Shown piece by piece: positions 1 through 11,661 of a stretch of 64,000 bases of DNA. Positions within the stretch are counted from its first letter, which is position 1. Each line of letters opens with the position of its first letter. The notes below the pieces were generated by a model. It was not told the DNA's origin. It did not search any database and saw only the letters and a list, made by a program, of their open reading frames with translations. This stretch comes from Populus alba (lineage: Eukaryota > Streptophyta > Magnoliopsida > Malpighiales > Salicaceae): positions 16,567,631 to 16,631,630 of the forward strand of contig NC_133294.1 of assembly GCF_005239225.2 (NCBI RefSeq), given 5' to 3'. The position numbers and the translations under genes were made by a program.

Positions 1-10
1 AAATGAAGGG

Positions 11-556
11 GTGTCTCAGCCAACAAAGAATAAAGGAAAAGAAAAGGTGGTAGGAAACTTTGTTGACAATAAACCACCACGTAAAGCCGCGGCACTCCGA
101 TATATTCCAGTATCAGCAAGAAAAGAGGGTCAGTCTTCTTTTGCAAAGGATGAAGAAAAGATCGATAAAGAGCTTGAAAACTTGACCTTGCCAGCTACTA
201 ATCTCTCCTTGAACAAGGTTTCAAAACCTTTACTAAAAGGGTTTGTTCATCAAACTGAGTCGGTGGTGATAAATCTTAAAGGACTCCCTGATAAATGGTC
301 AAATGGCTTTGATCCCAACACTTACAAGCTTTTAGCCAGGGCTGGCTATAGTCGTGAGGACATCAACAAGATATCAAAGGATGGTGATACGACTCAACTT
401 GAAGGTAAACAAGTTTCTGCAAGGATTGGAAAGGCATGGAGAGAGAAGAAAACTTCTGGCAAAACTTTGAGGGCTGGTCTTGGATATGAGTCTTCCACAC
501 CACTGTATTTTATATTAATAAAGAAGCTTACGGTACATAAGTGCGGAAGAGAGTGA
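11..556 (+). pseudogene. gypsy pol linker between protease and RT (degenerate)
   Basis: This 181-codon open stretch precedes RT in the same frame. It has a hydrophilic, Lys/Glu-rich N-terminal half and a C-terminal segment ending near a G-patch-like GLGY. That composition is usual for the spacer between protease and RT in Tat-type elements. The protease active-site DTG/DSG is not visible and would be further left. After the stop at 554-556, the conserved SVWDRLG-type motif (near 590-630) reads in a different frame from both this segment and the RT. At least one small indel therefore lies here in addition to the stop. Function is inferred only from position. Confidence 0.6.
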
Positions 557-1865
557 AGGACAAACACAAAGTCAGCCGACACCTCTTTAGAGCTTCAGTC
601 TGGGATCGTCTTGGTGAACTTACAAGTCGTGCTCCTGTTTTTACCGAGGATTGGAACCCAAAATAATGGAAGGGTGCTAAAACGCACACCAGTCTTTGCA
701 AGACTTGGACAATCCATATCAAAAGAGACAAGTTTGATGGGTGATTCAAAGGTTCTTCGTAGCAAAATACCTTCACGCATGAAGAGACAATGTGAATGGG
801 TGGTGAGTGCTGAAGAGACATTGAAAGGAAAAACATGCACAATAGTGATAACAAACCCCTCTAATGAAGAAGAAGAAGATGAAATAATATGTCTCACTTC
901 AAATCACATCACTATTGAAGAAGATGATAATGATAAGTTTGTCGTCGAAGAAGATGTTGAGGAAGCTCCATCTTCCCTTGAATCAAAAAATAAGCCTACA
1001 ATGGATGAACTTAAAGAGGTTAACTTAGGAACTGTTGAAAACCCACGACCAACCTTCATCAATGCAAACTTATCACCTGAAGAAGAAGCGAATTACATGG
1101 AACTTCTGATGGAATATCGAGATATCTTTGCTTGGTCCTATGATGAAATGCCAGGTTTAGACCCAAGGGTTGCTGTACACCAACTAACAGTGAGACATGG
1201 GGCTAGACCTGTAAAACAAACTCAACGTTTTCGTTTTGAACTCATATCACAGATTGAGGCTGAAGTCAATAAACTTATCCAAGCAGGTTTCATTCGCGAG
1301 GTCAAGTATCCTACATGGATTTCAAATATCGTGCCAGTAAAAAAGAAGAATGGCCAAATGCGTGTTTGTGTGGATTTTCGAGATCTTAACAATGCTTGTC
1401 CCAAAGATGACTTTCCACTTCCAATTACTGAGATCATGGTAGATGCTACCACGGGTCATGGGAGATTAACCTTCATGGACGGTTCATCTGGCTATAATCA
1501 AATTCGAATGGCACTCGCAGATGAGGAGAAGACGGCTTTCCGAACTCCAAAAGGGATATATTGTTATAAAGTTATGCCTTTTGGTTTAAAGAATGCAGGT
1601 GCCACTTATCAAAGGGCGATCCAGAAGATTTTTGATGATATGCTTCACCAACATGTTGAATGCTATGTTGATGACCTCGTGGTGAAATAAAAAAAAAAGG
1701 AAAATCATTTGCAGGATCTTCGTTTGGTGTTTGAACGGTTACGTCGATTCCAACTAAAAATGAACCCATTGAAATGTGCATTTGCTGTGTCCTCAGGAAA
1801 ATTCCTAGGATTTATAGTTCGACATCGAGGAATTGAGATTGATTAGTCTAAGATCGAGGCCATTC
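557..1865 (+). pseudogene. gypsy reverse transcriptase (degenerate)
   Basis: Reads in one frame with the RT landmarks in order: the FAWSYDEMPGLD entry region (about 1126), PVKKKNGQMRVCVDFRDLN, FMDGSSGYNQI, MPFGLKNAGATYQ, and the catalytic YVDD box at about 1668-1682. The catalytic Asp pair is intact. In-frame stops occur at 1688-1690 (just after the YVDD box) and 1844-1846. The FMDGSSGYNQI wording is typical of the Tat branch. It would copy element RNA into cDNA inside gag particles, but this copy cannot encode a full enzyme. Confidence 0.88.
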
Positions 1866-2536
1866 TAAAAATGCCAGAGCCAAGAAACATCCATGAGTTG
1901 AAGAGTCTCCAAGGAAAGTTGGCCTATATACGGAGATTTATTTCTAACTTAGCGGGCCGATGTCAACCATTCACCCACTTAATGAAGAAGGATACATCAT
2001 TCTATTGGGATAAAGCTTGTACTAATACCTTCAACAAGATAAAAGAATACTTGTTGAACCCACCTGTCCTTCGAGCACCGGTACAGGGACGTCCACTTAT
2101 CCTCTATATTGCGGCTTAAATACGTTCCTTAGGAGTGTTATTGGCACAACAAAATGATGAAGGCAAGGAAAGTGCTCTCTACTACCTTAGTAGGACATTA
2201 AATGGGGCTGAACTGAATTATTCCCCAATAGAGAAGACATGTCTAGCATTGATGTTTGCAATTAAGAAGTTAAGGCATTACCTCCAAGCGCATTCAATAA
2301 GATTAATCTCTCGAGCTGACCCCCTCAAGTACATCATCTCAAGACCAGTATTATCAGGAAGATTGGCAAAATGGGCTTTATTGCTTCAAGAATTTAAAAT
2401 TGTCTACGTCTCATAAAAAGCTATCAAGGGGCAAGCACTAGCTGATTTTCTGGCTGATCATCCTATTCCCGATGAATGGAAGTTCTTTGAAGACCTACCT
2501 GATGAGGATGTTCTATTTATTGAACTGTCAGAACCA
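1866..2536 (+). pseudogene. gypsy RNase H domain (degenerate)
   Basis: Continues the RT frame. The connection domain (KMPEPRNIHELKSLQGKLAY) leads into the canonical gypsy RNase H, with readable segments LLAQQNDEGKESALYYLSRT, YSPIEKTCLALMFA and ISRPVLSGRLAKWALLLQEF. It ends with a KAIKGQALADFLADHP-type tether. Stops interrupt at 2117-2119 and 2414-2416. This domain degrades the RNA strand of the RNA/DNA hybrid. It is one of two RNase H domains in the element, which supports the Tat placement. Confidence 0.85.
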
Positions 2537-3046
2537 TGAAAAATGTTCTTTGATGGCTCAGCACGACAAGATGGAGCCGGTGCTGGGGTTATATTCATCA
2601 CACCAAAAGAGGAGGTCTTGCCTTTCTCCTTTTCACTTACCAAATGTTGTTCTAATAACATGGCTGAATATCAAGCTTTGATTCTTGGGTTGAAAATGGC
2701 AGTGAATATAAAAATGTCTCACCTTAAAGTTTTTGGTGATTCTCAATTAGTCATCAGACAACTCCTCTCACTATATGAAGTCAGGAAGCCAGAATTCATC
2801 CCATATCACAAGTATGCACTTAAACTGATAACATCACTTGATTGTGTCACTTTAGAACATGTACCATAAAAAGAGAATAAGCAAGCCGATGCCTTAGCAA
2901 ATCTGGTGTCAACACTAGCATCATGTAGTGAGGAGATAAAAGTCCCTGTATGTCAAAGATGGGTCGTTCCACCACTAAGCCATGACATAAAAGAGAAAGA
3001 ACAAGTGGGCGTAGTTTCTGTCTATGAGATTGAAAGAGAAGACTAG
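2537..3046 (+). pseudogene. second (archaeal-type) RNase H of gypsy pol, degenerate
   Basis: After a TGA at 2537-2539 the frame reads FFDGSARQDGAGAGVIFITP, NNMAEYQALILGL, FGDSQLVIRQ and, past another stop at 2867-2869, ENKQADALANL. The catalytic set D (FDGS), E (AEYQ), D (GDSQ) and D (QADAL) is present. This is the additional RNase H, most like archaeal/plant type-I enzymes, that defines dual-RNase-H Tat elements. A further stop lies at 3044-3046 before the integrase. The catalytic residues are intact but the frame is not, so no product is expected. Confidence 0.85.
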
Positions 3047-4289
3047 CGTCAGCCGCTTATCGATTATTTGAGACATGGAAAACTACCTAAAGACTTATGC
3101 CATAAGACAGAGGTGAGGCGAAGAGCTTCTCGCTTCATATACTTCCAAGGCACTCTTTATCGACGCTCTTTTGACGGAATCTTTTTGCGCTGTCTCGGAG
3201 AAGAAGAAGCAACAAAAGCACTAGAAGAAACTCACTCAGGGATTTGTGGAGCACACCAATTAGGCCCTAAACTTCACTTTCGGATCAAAAGAATGGGATA
3301 TTACTGGCCAACAATGGTGAAGGATTGTATAGACTATGCTAGAAAATGTCAAAGTTGTCAATTGCATGCTAATTTGATCCACCAGCCACCCGAGCCTTTA
3401 CACCTGACAGTTGCCTCTTAGCCCTTTGATGCTTGGGGACTTGATGTGGTAGGACCATTGCCGAAAAGCTCTGGGGGGCATCTTTACATATTGGTTGCAA
3501 CAGATTACTTCTCGAAGTGGGCAGAAGCTGCAGCATTAAGAGAGGTCAAGAAAGAGACAGTTGTAAGCTTTATCCGAACAAACATCATTTACCGTTATGG
3601 GGTACCAAGATACATCATAACCGATAATGGAAAGGAATTCTACAATACAGCCATGAACAAGTTGTGTGCACAGTTCAAATTTCAAACAACATAACTCTTC
3701 TATGTACAATGCTACGGCTAATGGTTTGGCGGAAGCCTTTAACAAGACTTTATGCAACATTCTCAAGAAGGTGGTGAATCGCTCGAAGAAGGACTGGCAT
3801 GAGAGAATTGGGGAGGCGCTATGGGCTTATCGTACTACATTCCGAACACCAACTCAAGCTACTCCATACTCCCTGGTATATGGGGTTGAAGCTGTTCTTC
3901 CACTAGAATGTCAAATTCCATCTTTAAGAATTGCGATCCAAGAAGGACTTTCCAATGAAGACAATGTTCGCCTACGCCTTGAAGAGCTTGAAGCTTTAGA
4001 TGAAAAACGTCTTGAGGCACAACAACGACTAGAATGTTATCAAGCACGACTTTGTAAAGCTTTCAACAAGAAGGTGCGACCACGCTCCTTTCAGGAAGGG
4101 GATCTTGTCTTGGTAGTACGACGCCCGATAATCATGTCAAAACGCATGGGCAGCAAGTTCCTCTCCAAATGGGATGGCCCTTATGTGGTTCAAGAAGTCT
4201 ACACCAATGGAGCTTACAAGATTGTTGATGAGAATGGATTGAGGATTGGGCCTATCAATGGCAAATTCTTGAAAAGATACTATGCTTGA
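3047..4289 (+). pseudogene. gypsy integrase (degenerate)
   Basis: An HHCC zinc-binding segment (HSGICGAHQLG ... CQSCQ, about 3230-3360) is followed by a stop at 3419-3421. The DDE core follows: WGLDVVGPLPKSSGG, ATDYFSKWAEAA, ITDNGKEF, then NGLAEAFNK. Between 3675 and 3690 one extra base shifts the frame, so the rest (NKTLCNILKKVV ... GKFLKRYYA) reads in the next frame and ends at 4287-4289. A C-terminal GDLVLVVRRP segment matches the end of gypsy integrases. Integrase would join element cDNA to chromosomal DNA; this copy is non-functional. Confidence 0.87.
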
Positions 4290-4361
4290 AATCTGATGTA
4301 GCTCCTGGCCCGCACGAGCTAAAACTGTGAAAGGCACAAAAAAAAGACAAAAAAAAAATGT

Positions 4362-4530
4362 GAACTACGTTATGACTTGATCCTTTTATCCACAAAGGTA
4401 CGTAGGCAACTTGGAATTCATTCCAAGTACAGTCATGCAAAAAAAAAAATCTTTTGAACTACGTTGTGACTTGATCCTTTATCCATAAAGGTACGTAGGT
4501 AACTTAGAAATTATTCTAAGTACAGTCACA
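4362..4530 (+). repeat. 94-bp tandem repeat, about 1.8 copies, after pol
   Basis: Two units start with gaactacgtt at 4362 and 4456 and share the tacgtaggtaactt-type core and an aagtacagtca end. A-runs precede each unit. Short tandem repeats between pol and the 3' LTR are typical of Tat-lineage elements. Confidence 0.85.
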
Positions 4531-4767
4531 CCATCCTTTAAAGTTGTTTGAACAATATGATTTTCACGTAGAGAAAGGGACAAATAAACCTCAAAAACAC
4601 AATCGTAACATGGAAATCTAGGTAACAAGACACAAGCGAAGGCAAAATATAGACTTTATTAATGGAAAGAAGAATTCTATTACATAAAGTATGTAGCCTC
4701 AACAGAAAGTCATAAGCTGATGTTACCAAAACAAAAAAATTCCAAAGCATAATAAACCATTATCATA

Positions 4768-7700
4768 TTACGGTTTCCAGTTATGTCCTTCCATCTCCTT
4801 TTGTTTGGTCTCCAACAATCCTTTTAATTTTTGAAGAATGGCTGCGTCAGTTTCACTTATCACAGGGGAAGAGGATAGTGTGGTGATCTCTGTTCGAATG
4901 CCGGAGGTGATGATTTTTCTCTCAGAAAGCTTTTCATCACACGCCTTGAGAGATGACTCTAATTCAGTCTTCTTGCTCTGCAACTCCATCAATTGTCCTG
5001 TTATTTTTGTTATCTCAGCATGAGTAATAGAAATGGGTGTAGATGCCTCCTCTTCAAAAGCTTCTGAATTTTTAAGTTGCACTTCAAGCTTTTCAACATT
5101 TAAGGCTCGTTGCTCTGATGTCATCATAGGAGATAATGAAGACTCTAAGTGAATAAACTTTTTAGCATCCTCAATCACCTCGGTCACCATTCTTCTGATA
5201 GAAGAGCAATCAACCTTTATATCTTCAATGGAGAGGAGGATCTTCTCAACTTCACCAGCTAGGTTAGGAATATAATGGATCAGTATACGAGCAATCTTAT
5301 TTTTGATGCTCTCCCAACACTTGACAGCAAATTCAGATCTTATCTCTCCTATTATGTCATCAGCACAATACCTAGTGACTCCTGAAGACTCAAAGGCAGT
5401 AGTAGGTCCAAGATTATGCAAGTTGGTCGCTATATTAAAGATCGGTTGAGGTGGTTTAGGCTGCTCATGTTGTAAACTGAATGAAGGTTGAGAGTTTCCA
5501 ATCCCAGCAGCTAAAATATTGAAAGGGTTAGGGCTAGCAACAGAAGCAACACTCATTTCTGGCCCAATATATATATCAAAGTCATTCCCTAAGTCTTGTT
5601 GACCAAGCTGAGACATACATATCAAAAAGGGGGTTAATATATGACAAATAACATGAATTGAAAAAAAAAAAAAAGAGGGAAAGTGTCAAACCAGTTCATC
5701 AATATTGTCTGGCATGATTGATGCACTAGGGGCTCCATGAAGAAAACCCGAGCTGCAAGGATTGAACACTTTTTTGGTACGTTTTAAACGTTTCCAATGA
5801 TGATCACTATTTTCATGCTCACTGTCATCAACATTTAAGATCGCTTCAACATTATCTTCCTCCTCCTGCTACATGCATATCCTTATGAGCATCTCAATAA
5901 AAAAAGGGGAATTAATAAGGCATATAAAAAAAAAGGAGACGAGTATTTATTTACCAATTGTGGAGAAAAGGATTGTGCACTCCTTTCCTTTGTCCCTGAG
6001 GAGTTAGAGGATTTCTTATTAAGATGATCTTTTGAAGTACTCACTCTCTTTACACTAGGAATCACAAGTGGTGTCCTATTTATGTGGGCAGATGTTTGTG
6101 TACCATCTTCCTTGCCTAAATCAACATCAACTACCCGCTTGTCTCTTTTATAGGTAGGAGAAGATCGTTTCTTTTTGGTTAAAAGAGGGTCATTCTTCTT
6201 TTCTTTTGTCCTTCGTGATAATATGGCAACATTAGCAGGACTTTTAAGAATGATCTTCATCTCTGGAGAACAAACTTTGGACCCCCTTGGAGTCCACCAA
6301 TCCATGTAACGTTTAGTTACCAAAGGAAGTTTATCATTTGGGGGCAACGGAAGCTTGCACTGGAAATGAGTTTTGAGTTTGGCAAAACTATGCCAAAGTT
6401 GAGATACATCCTCCAAGGTTGGGACTCCAGTTCTCCCTCCAAAGTCACAGGGAATATGTTGGCAAAACCCAAATTGTCTACTGAATCTATCAGGACAATA
6501 AGATTCAAAAATAAAAGTATCATTATAACGAAGAGTCAAATAGTCGGATCGAATACACATAAAGTAGTCACTCTCGAGGATTGACAAGTTGCCATCATCA
6601 TATAAGACCCCAACTTTAGCCAGGGGAAGTAATGCAGGAAATATGACTCTCTTGGGATCTCTGAAAAGAGCATGAGCTTGAGATTCATTGAAATGTTTTG
6701 CCAACCCCACGCCGGCATATTTCGTCATCCCAACTAACTTGGTAGGACTAATTGTTGTTTGATGGGTGCCAAATTTTTCTGCAAGCCAACTGCTGAGAAA
6801 ATGAATAGGAAAAGGGATGCCTCGTGCGGTCACACTCAATGCAGATTGGACTTCCTTTAGACCTTTGAAGATACTTGTTAGAACTGGTATCGCAAGAGAG
6901 AATTACCTTCCAGCTGCCATCATGGATGCTACTTTGAAAGTACTAGGACGAATGAAACCAACATCCTTGCTAGGAAATACAAATTTGCATAGCCAACATG
7001 AAAGAAAAGCCGCTAAATAAACTTCATCCTGAATATGAGAAGGGACATTAAGCTCCTTAAAAGGATGAATGAATTTGTTGGAGCGAACACGAGACTTATC
7101 AATTGAGCCAGAAGGATAGTTAGTCTTATTGGATCCGCTAGACTTGCCCACAGAAAAAGGTACCTTGTATCTCAAGTCATCTCGAAACCAGAAATCTACC
7201 CAATCTTGAAGGGTCATTACATGGTCACCATCAATAGTCTGACATTCTTTATGAAAGGCGATGAATAGGTACTTGCAGCTCTTTGGAAGAAAAGAACGTC
7301 CTTTCTTGTCAGCTTCATTAAGTTCATCAGCAGAAGGGATGACTTCATCATAAAAAGTGCCAAAAATAGGAAGGCCGCTACATGATTTTAGCTCCCAAAG
7401 AGATATAGACTCCTCGCCATTCGGGGTAGATAGCGTGTTGGTAGCAGGATTCCAATGGTTATAAAAAGAAAGGATAACATTCATCTGCCAGTCATAGGTA
7501 AAAAGGGATGCAAAAATAGTGTCTCGAATATGTGCCCTCTCAAGGATTGGCTCGTAATGTTTCAAAATATCTTCTGTCCATTCCCAATACTTGGGAGTAT
7601 ACTCAAGTGCATCGGAGATTGGGAAATAATCCTTGCAAGTAGCATTTCCATCACGTTTATGATAGTCTAATGACGACAGATCAGCTAGAAAAGTTGTTGA

Positions 7701-8182
7701 ATGTGGAAAGGAGGATTGAAGTTGTAAAATTGATTGAGGCAAACCACCATGACCATAAAGTTCATAAGAAGTCTCCAATGACCAGGAAGTCAAATGCTTG
7801 ATGCTTTCGGAAGACCGCTTCTTAGCAAATGGACCAATGGCAGGTTCATATACGCGAAGGCTTGTCCGACGATACTTCTCATCAATTACTAAGAATCTTT
7901 TAGTAGAAGAAGAAGAATTCCTGAAAAGCACCATCTAAAAAGAAAAGGAAGACATATAAAAATGCATAAATTAGATGCATATTTGGAAAAAAAGAGGGAG
8001 AGAATAAGAACTTACCTTGATGAAGAGCCAAAGAAAAGTAATGCTCCAATGTTAAGAAATTTATGACTTGCCAAAATTGATAACGTGTTGAAAACAACAG
8101 CCGTGACCCTTAAGAAACAACTCGTCAAGCACCAAGGCTCGTGAAGTATTACGGCAAGAGAATTCAGATCACCCAAAGAAAC
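4768..8182 (-). CDS. antisense spliced plant-mobile-domain (PMD) protein of the retrotransposon
   Basis: A multi-exon gene runs opposite to pol. Proposed exons (minus strand): 8182-8016, 7920-5955, 5868-5692 and 5607-4768, with GT-AG introns of about 95, 86 and 84 bp. All joins keep one reading frame, and the first donor is a strong GTAAGT. The large exon shows the plant mobile domain (aminotransferase-like family): RFLVIDE, SLWELKSCSGLPIFGTFYDE, YLAAFLSCWLCKF and RFSRQFGFCQHIP. A Lys/Arg-rich region follows. The last exon is Glu/Lys-rich and probably coiled coil. One in-frame TAA (6905-6903) is the only lesion seen in about 1,050 codons. The true 5' end is uncertain; exon 1 may have further exons upstream, or translation could start at ATG 7934. 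Extra ORFs of this type are known in Tat elements; their function is unknown. Confidence 0.72.
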
Positions 8183-10049
8183 CTGCAACCCTGAAATAAG
8201 AATAGATGTTAATTAAGGGAAATAGGCGGGTTCACCAATAAATCAATCAGGCTTAGTCAAGTCTATTTCAATAACAAGTTTGCACCATCGATCATGCAGT
8301 TGTAGAAGCAGAAAAGGTTGCTTTTGGTTAACACACAGTGTCAACAATATGCTCTTCCTCAACATTGAAAAGCTGCAGGAAGAATCTATAAGACTAGGCG
8401 CGCAAACAACATTGATTTCCGATGCAAACGAGAAGAAAAGAAACACTTGCGAAAGCTCTTTTATTTATAAGGCTGAGATGGTAGAATTGCTTTGGCCTCC
8501 ATGTGTGAATTCTAGGTCCGTAAAAAAAAAAAAAGGCACCTTGAACTAGCAGCTTTCACAGAAGTAATCCAGAGCCGGGAGAGCATATATATCATATAAC
8601 TCATCAAATTCAGGGCTGATAGTATATCATAATTTGTGGTGCCAATGATTAGAGAGCATTGATGATAAGGATGTTGAATCTCTTGCAGCAACTTCAACCG
8701 TAAACACGCCTGATGGACAAGGAAATCATAACTCTAGATCACCACTGGTTGGAAGATCACGTATACTCATGCATCATAAAGCCTTAGAAACTTTGGAAGT
8801 TCTTCCACGATTGGTTTATTATACACACAGTTGAAATCCAAGTTGAGATTGCATTGTTGACAATGGTAAAAAAAAAATAATCATGTGAATCTGCCTACAG
8901 CAGACGTTGCTTCCAATTTCATAGATGTTCGAATCAAGATAATATGATCATAATGAAGGTTGTTTTACGAGCTTTGGTTAAGAGTTTACAGATTACTTCA
9001 CCTGCATAAACTCAGAATTGTGTCCTGCATATATACAAAAAAACAAAAGGAAGGAAACCTGCAATTTTAAAACAAATACTGGAGAGCTATGCATACCTGC
9101 TAGGACCGTCGGTGATGCTGAGCTGCTAGGTAGATGTTATACGGCTAATGAAGGAACAAAAGGACTGCTGTGTGGAGGCTGCACTGTTAGTGAAGAAACA
9201 GAAGTATTGCCAGGTTGACGCTACGCGGTTAATAAAAGAGCAATAGGAAGTGCTGCGTGGTGGGTAACAGGAAAAGAGCAATGTAATGTTCTTTTATAGC
9301 CGCCTCAGTGACTCTTTCCTAATCTAAAACAAAGTCTTCTCTTATTCTGGGAAAGCAAAGTCGGCTTCCAGTACAGGAAATTGTGTTGGTCTCTTTCTTA
9401 ATAATTCATGCACGTTGGATAATTCATTCAGGACTCTTAGCAGCTAATTCACTCCAAGCAATTCATTTAGAAAAGAAAGTCAATTAAACAAAAGGTTGAA
9501 ATTCATTTACGTGAAAAGTTGTTTTGTTCTCTGGACATTCTTCCATGAAAAGGTTGAAATTAATTAAGGATGGAGGGCACGGTTCCCAAAGCAGTGAGAA
9601 AAGGGAGTTACAACTTTCATAATTCATAACTTGTTGACCGCTACTCGGAATCACAAACAGATTGCGTTATTGGATTCAGAATAACGAGATCTTTAAAACA
9701 AGATGTTACAGTGACCATTTTCAGTGAAAAAAAAAATTCATACGGCACCGGTCAAAGTGTTGGTTGTTATTCGGGTATAAAGATAAATTTTGTTTGGTCC
9801 TGCATATGCAGCAGTTTCAAATGAGCAATTGGACCTGAATATTCTATCATTTGATCTGATAAATCTCAATCAAGATTGATCCATAAATTTTCAATTTTTT
9901 ATTATCATATTTTATTTTCACAATAAGATTTATCTGCTTGTTGTGAAAATCTAATATGATCAAATCAAATTTTAGTCGGAAATTTAAAACCCTCACAACC
10001 ATATTTTTCGAGACATGCCCACTTATTCCAAAAGTAAGTGAACTTGTCT
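8183..10049. other. non-coding interior of gypsy element between antisense gene and 3' LTR
   Basis: No convincing gene. Short open frames on both strands lack domains and do not continue each other. The stretch may hold the promoter and first exons of the antisense gene; a partial open segment near 8243-8446 (minus) could be another upstream exon, but this is not secure. Confidence 0.5.
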
Positions 10050-10061
10050 TGAGGGGGCATC
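10050..10061 (+). other. polypurine tract of gypsy element 1
   Basis: The purine-rich run tgagggggcatc directly abuts the TG start of the 3' LTR, as expected for the plus-strand DNA priming site. Confidence 0.8.
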
Positions 10062-10321
10062 TGTAGAAACACAAATTTTCCACCAATCAAATTTCACCAT
10101 ATGTTATTTTATTCTTTAAAATAAAGGATAAAATAAAATTGAAATAAATGACATGGAAAACAAATGAGCCTTCAAATATTTCTTGGCCAATGAAAAGTTG
10201 ACACTTGAGATGAGATATTCAAGATATCTTATCATAAAGGCAAGATTCCGTCAATAAAGACCAACCAATGAAATTATGCCACGTGGCATTGGAAAAGGAC
10301 CTGAGAGCCCCTACAGATCTC

Positions 10322-10330
10322 TATAAATAG
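10322..10330 (+). promoter_or_regulatory. TATA box in LTR of element 1
   Basis: tataaatag lies 260 bp into the LTR, the expected U3/R position for the retrotransposon promoter. A pyrimidine-rich CT stretch follows about 60 bp downstream. Confidence 0.6.
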
Positions 10331-10388
10331 AAGGCCTCAACCTAAAGGCAGGGGATGGGATTCTAGGGGATACAAATTTTCTTTAAGA

Positions 10389-10416
10389 CTCTCTCTCTCT
10401 CTCTCTCTCTCTCTCT
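10389..10416 (+). repeat. CT microsatellite in LTR
   Basis: Perfect CT dinucleotide run of about 14 units, just downstream of the LTR TATA box, in the probable transcribed leader. Confidence 0.9.
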
Positions 10417-10817
10417 TCAAGCAAGGAAGCTCTCTCTCAAAGAGTTCGCAAGCCTCCTTCATCTACACTTGAAGTTTAACAAGAACGAAGCTCTGTTGGA
10501 TCAAGCCAAAACGCTCCATAAGAGTTCTCCAACAAGACTTTGAAGACAAATCAAGGTACTCTTCAAAGCATCAAATCACAATATCTCGCTTCGCAATACA
10601 CGCCCAAATCCACGTTCTTGCAAAGCACAAATCTTAGCTTGATTACTCAAATAAATCAAGTCATCATATATCAAATCCAAGGGAAGAATCAGAGGATTTC
10701 CATATTCTTTTGAAAGAATATATTACATAGAGATTGTACCCATTCATATATTTAATAAAATCATATATTAGTACACGTGTGCTTGTTTAATTTCAGGTAC
10801 ACAAAATTGTGTCTACA

Positions 10818-11182
10818 GCTATGTCTCCAGCGTTCTCGGGCCCTCGCCCCGAAGCAAGGCAAAAATCGAGCATCGAAGTGAGCATATAAAAAGAAGTTCA
10901 AAAAAACTATATTGTATCAATGTTTTAATTACCTTAGATTATCATTTTGATGAAATACTTTTCTTTTTTTAATAGAAAAAATATAAAGTTATTAGAGACA
11001 AAGAGAATTGTTTATCAAATCAAAGGATATTGATGTATCCTTAAAATGTAAGGGGTTCAGTTGAGTTCAGTTCATGTTTATCATTCTGATTGGTCAGGTT
11101 GTTAATATTGGAATCAGTTATATAACAGAAAAAAAATATAATGAAACTTTTTTATTTTTCATGAGGTAATATGTATTGAAAT

Positions 11183-11240
<58 letters not shown>

Positions 11241-11661
11241 GCCAGTAATATGCACTAAGTTGAAATCATTTTATAAATGATCACTTGAATAGTTAATTCA
11301 AATAAAACATTAATTTAATAGTAATTATAAAACTATAATCTGAAATAATAATTAATAGGTTAGTATTTTGAAATGCTTTCTATTTTTTTAAAAATAATAC
11401 ACTAGATAAATATTATTTTTATTTTTTAGAGATATTTCCAAAGTAGAATTAAGTGTTCATTTTTACTCCTTATTTAAATTTTTATATCTTATATTGATAG
11501 CACAATTAAAATAAACTCATACACCTCGTTATGTATGCATATAGGATTGATATCAATTCAAGATTTACCCTGTTCAAACTATCAAATCCTTGAATTTAAC
11601 TTGACTCAATCGACCACATGGTGATATCAAGTGAACCGGTTGATCGCTTGTTCATTGTCAT
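10818..11661. other. AT-rich intergenic stretch
   Basis: No gene seen. Includes an imperfect AT microsatellite at 11185-11240. The first 70 bases after the LTR are GC-richer, but no coding or element signature is recognisable. Confidence 0.6.
11185..11240. repeat. AT microsatellite
   Basis: Nearly perfect AT dinucleotide run with a single taata interruption near 11217. Confidence 0.9.

Larger units (their letters stand above)
1..10817 (+). mobile_element. Ty3/gypsy LTR retrotransposon, Tat-like lineage, 5' end outside window
   Basis: In order on the plus strand the element shows a PR-RT linker, reverse transcriptase, RNase H, a second archaeal-type RNase H and integrase. These are followed by a short tandem repeat, a minus-strand extra gene, a polypurine tract and a 3' LTR. 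The second RNase H and the antisense extra gene between pol and the 3' LTR are known hallmarks of the Tat/Ogre/Retand group. The 5' LTR, PBS, gag and protease lie left of the window. Pol carries many stop codons, so the copy is dead. The target-site duplication cannot be checked because the 5' end is absent; the five bases after the LTR are gctat. Confidence 0.9.
10062..10817 (+). repeat. 3' LTR of gypsy element 1 (756 bp)
   Basis: It begins TGTAGAAACAC and ends GTGTCTACA, giving matched TG...CA inverted termini. It is preceded by a polypurine tract and contains a TATA box near 10322 and a long CT run. The partner 5' LTR is outside the window, so its age cannot be estimated here. Confidence 0.88.

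Noticed and set aside
7932..7934. ATG at 7934 as the sure start of the antisense gene
   Set aside because: An upstream open exon (8182-8016) joins in frame through a strong GTAAGT donor and the acceptor at 7922-7921, so this ATG may be intronic; left as an alternative.
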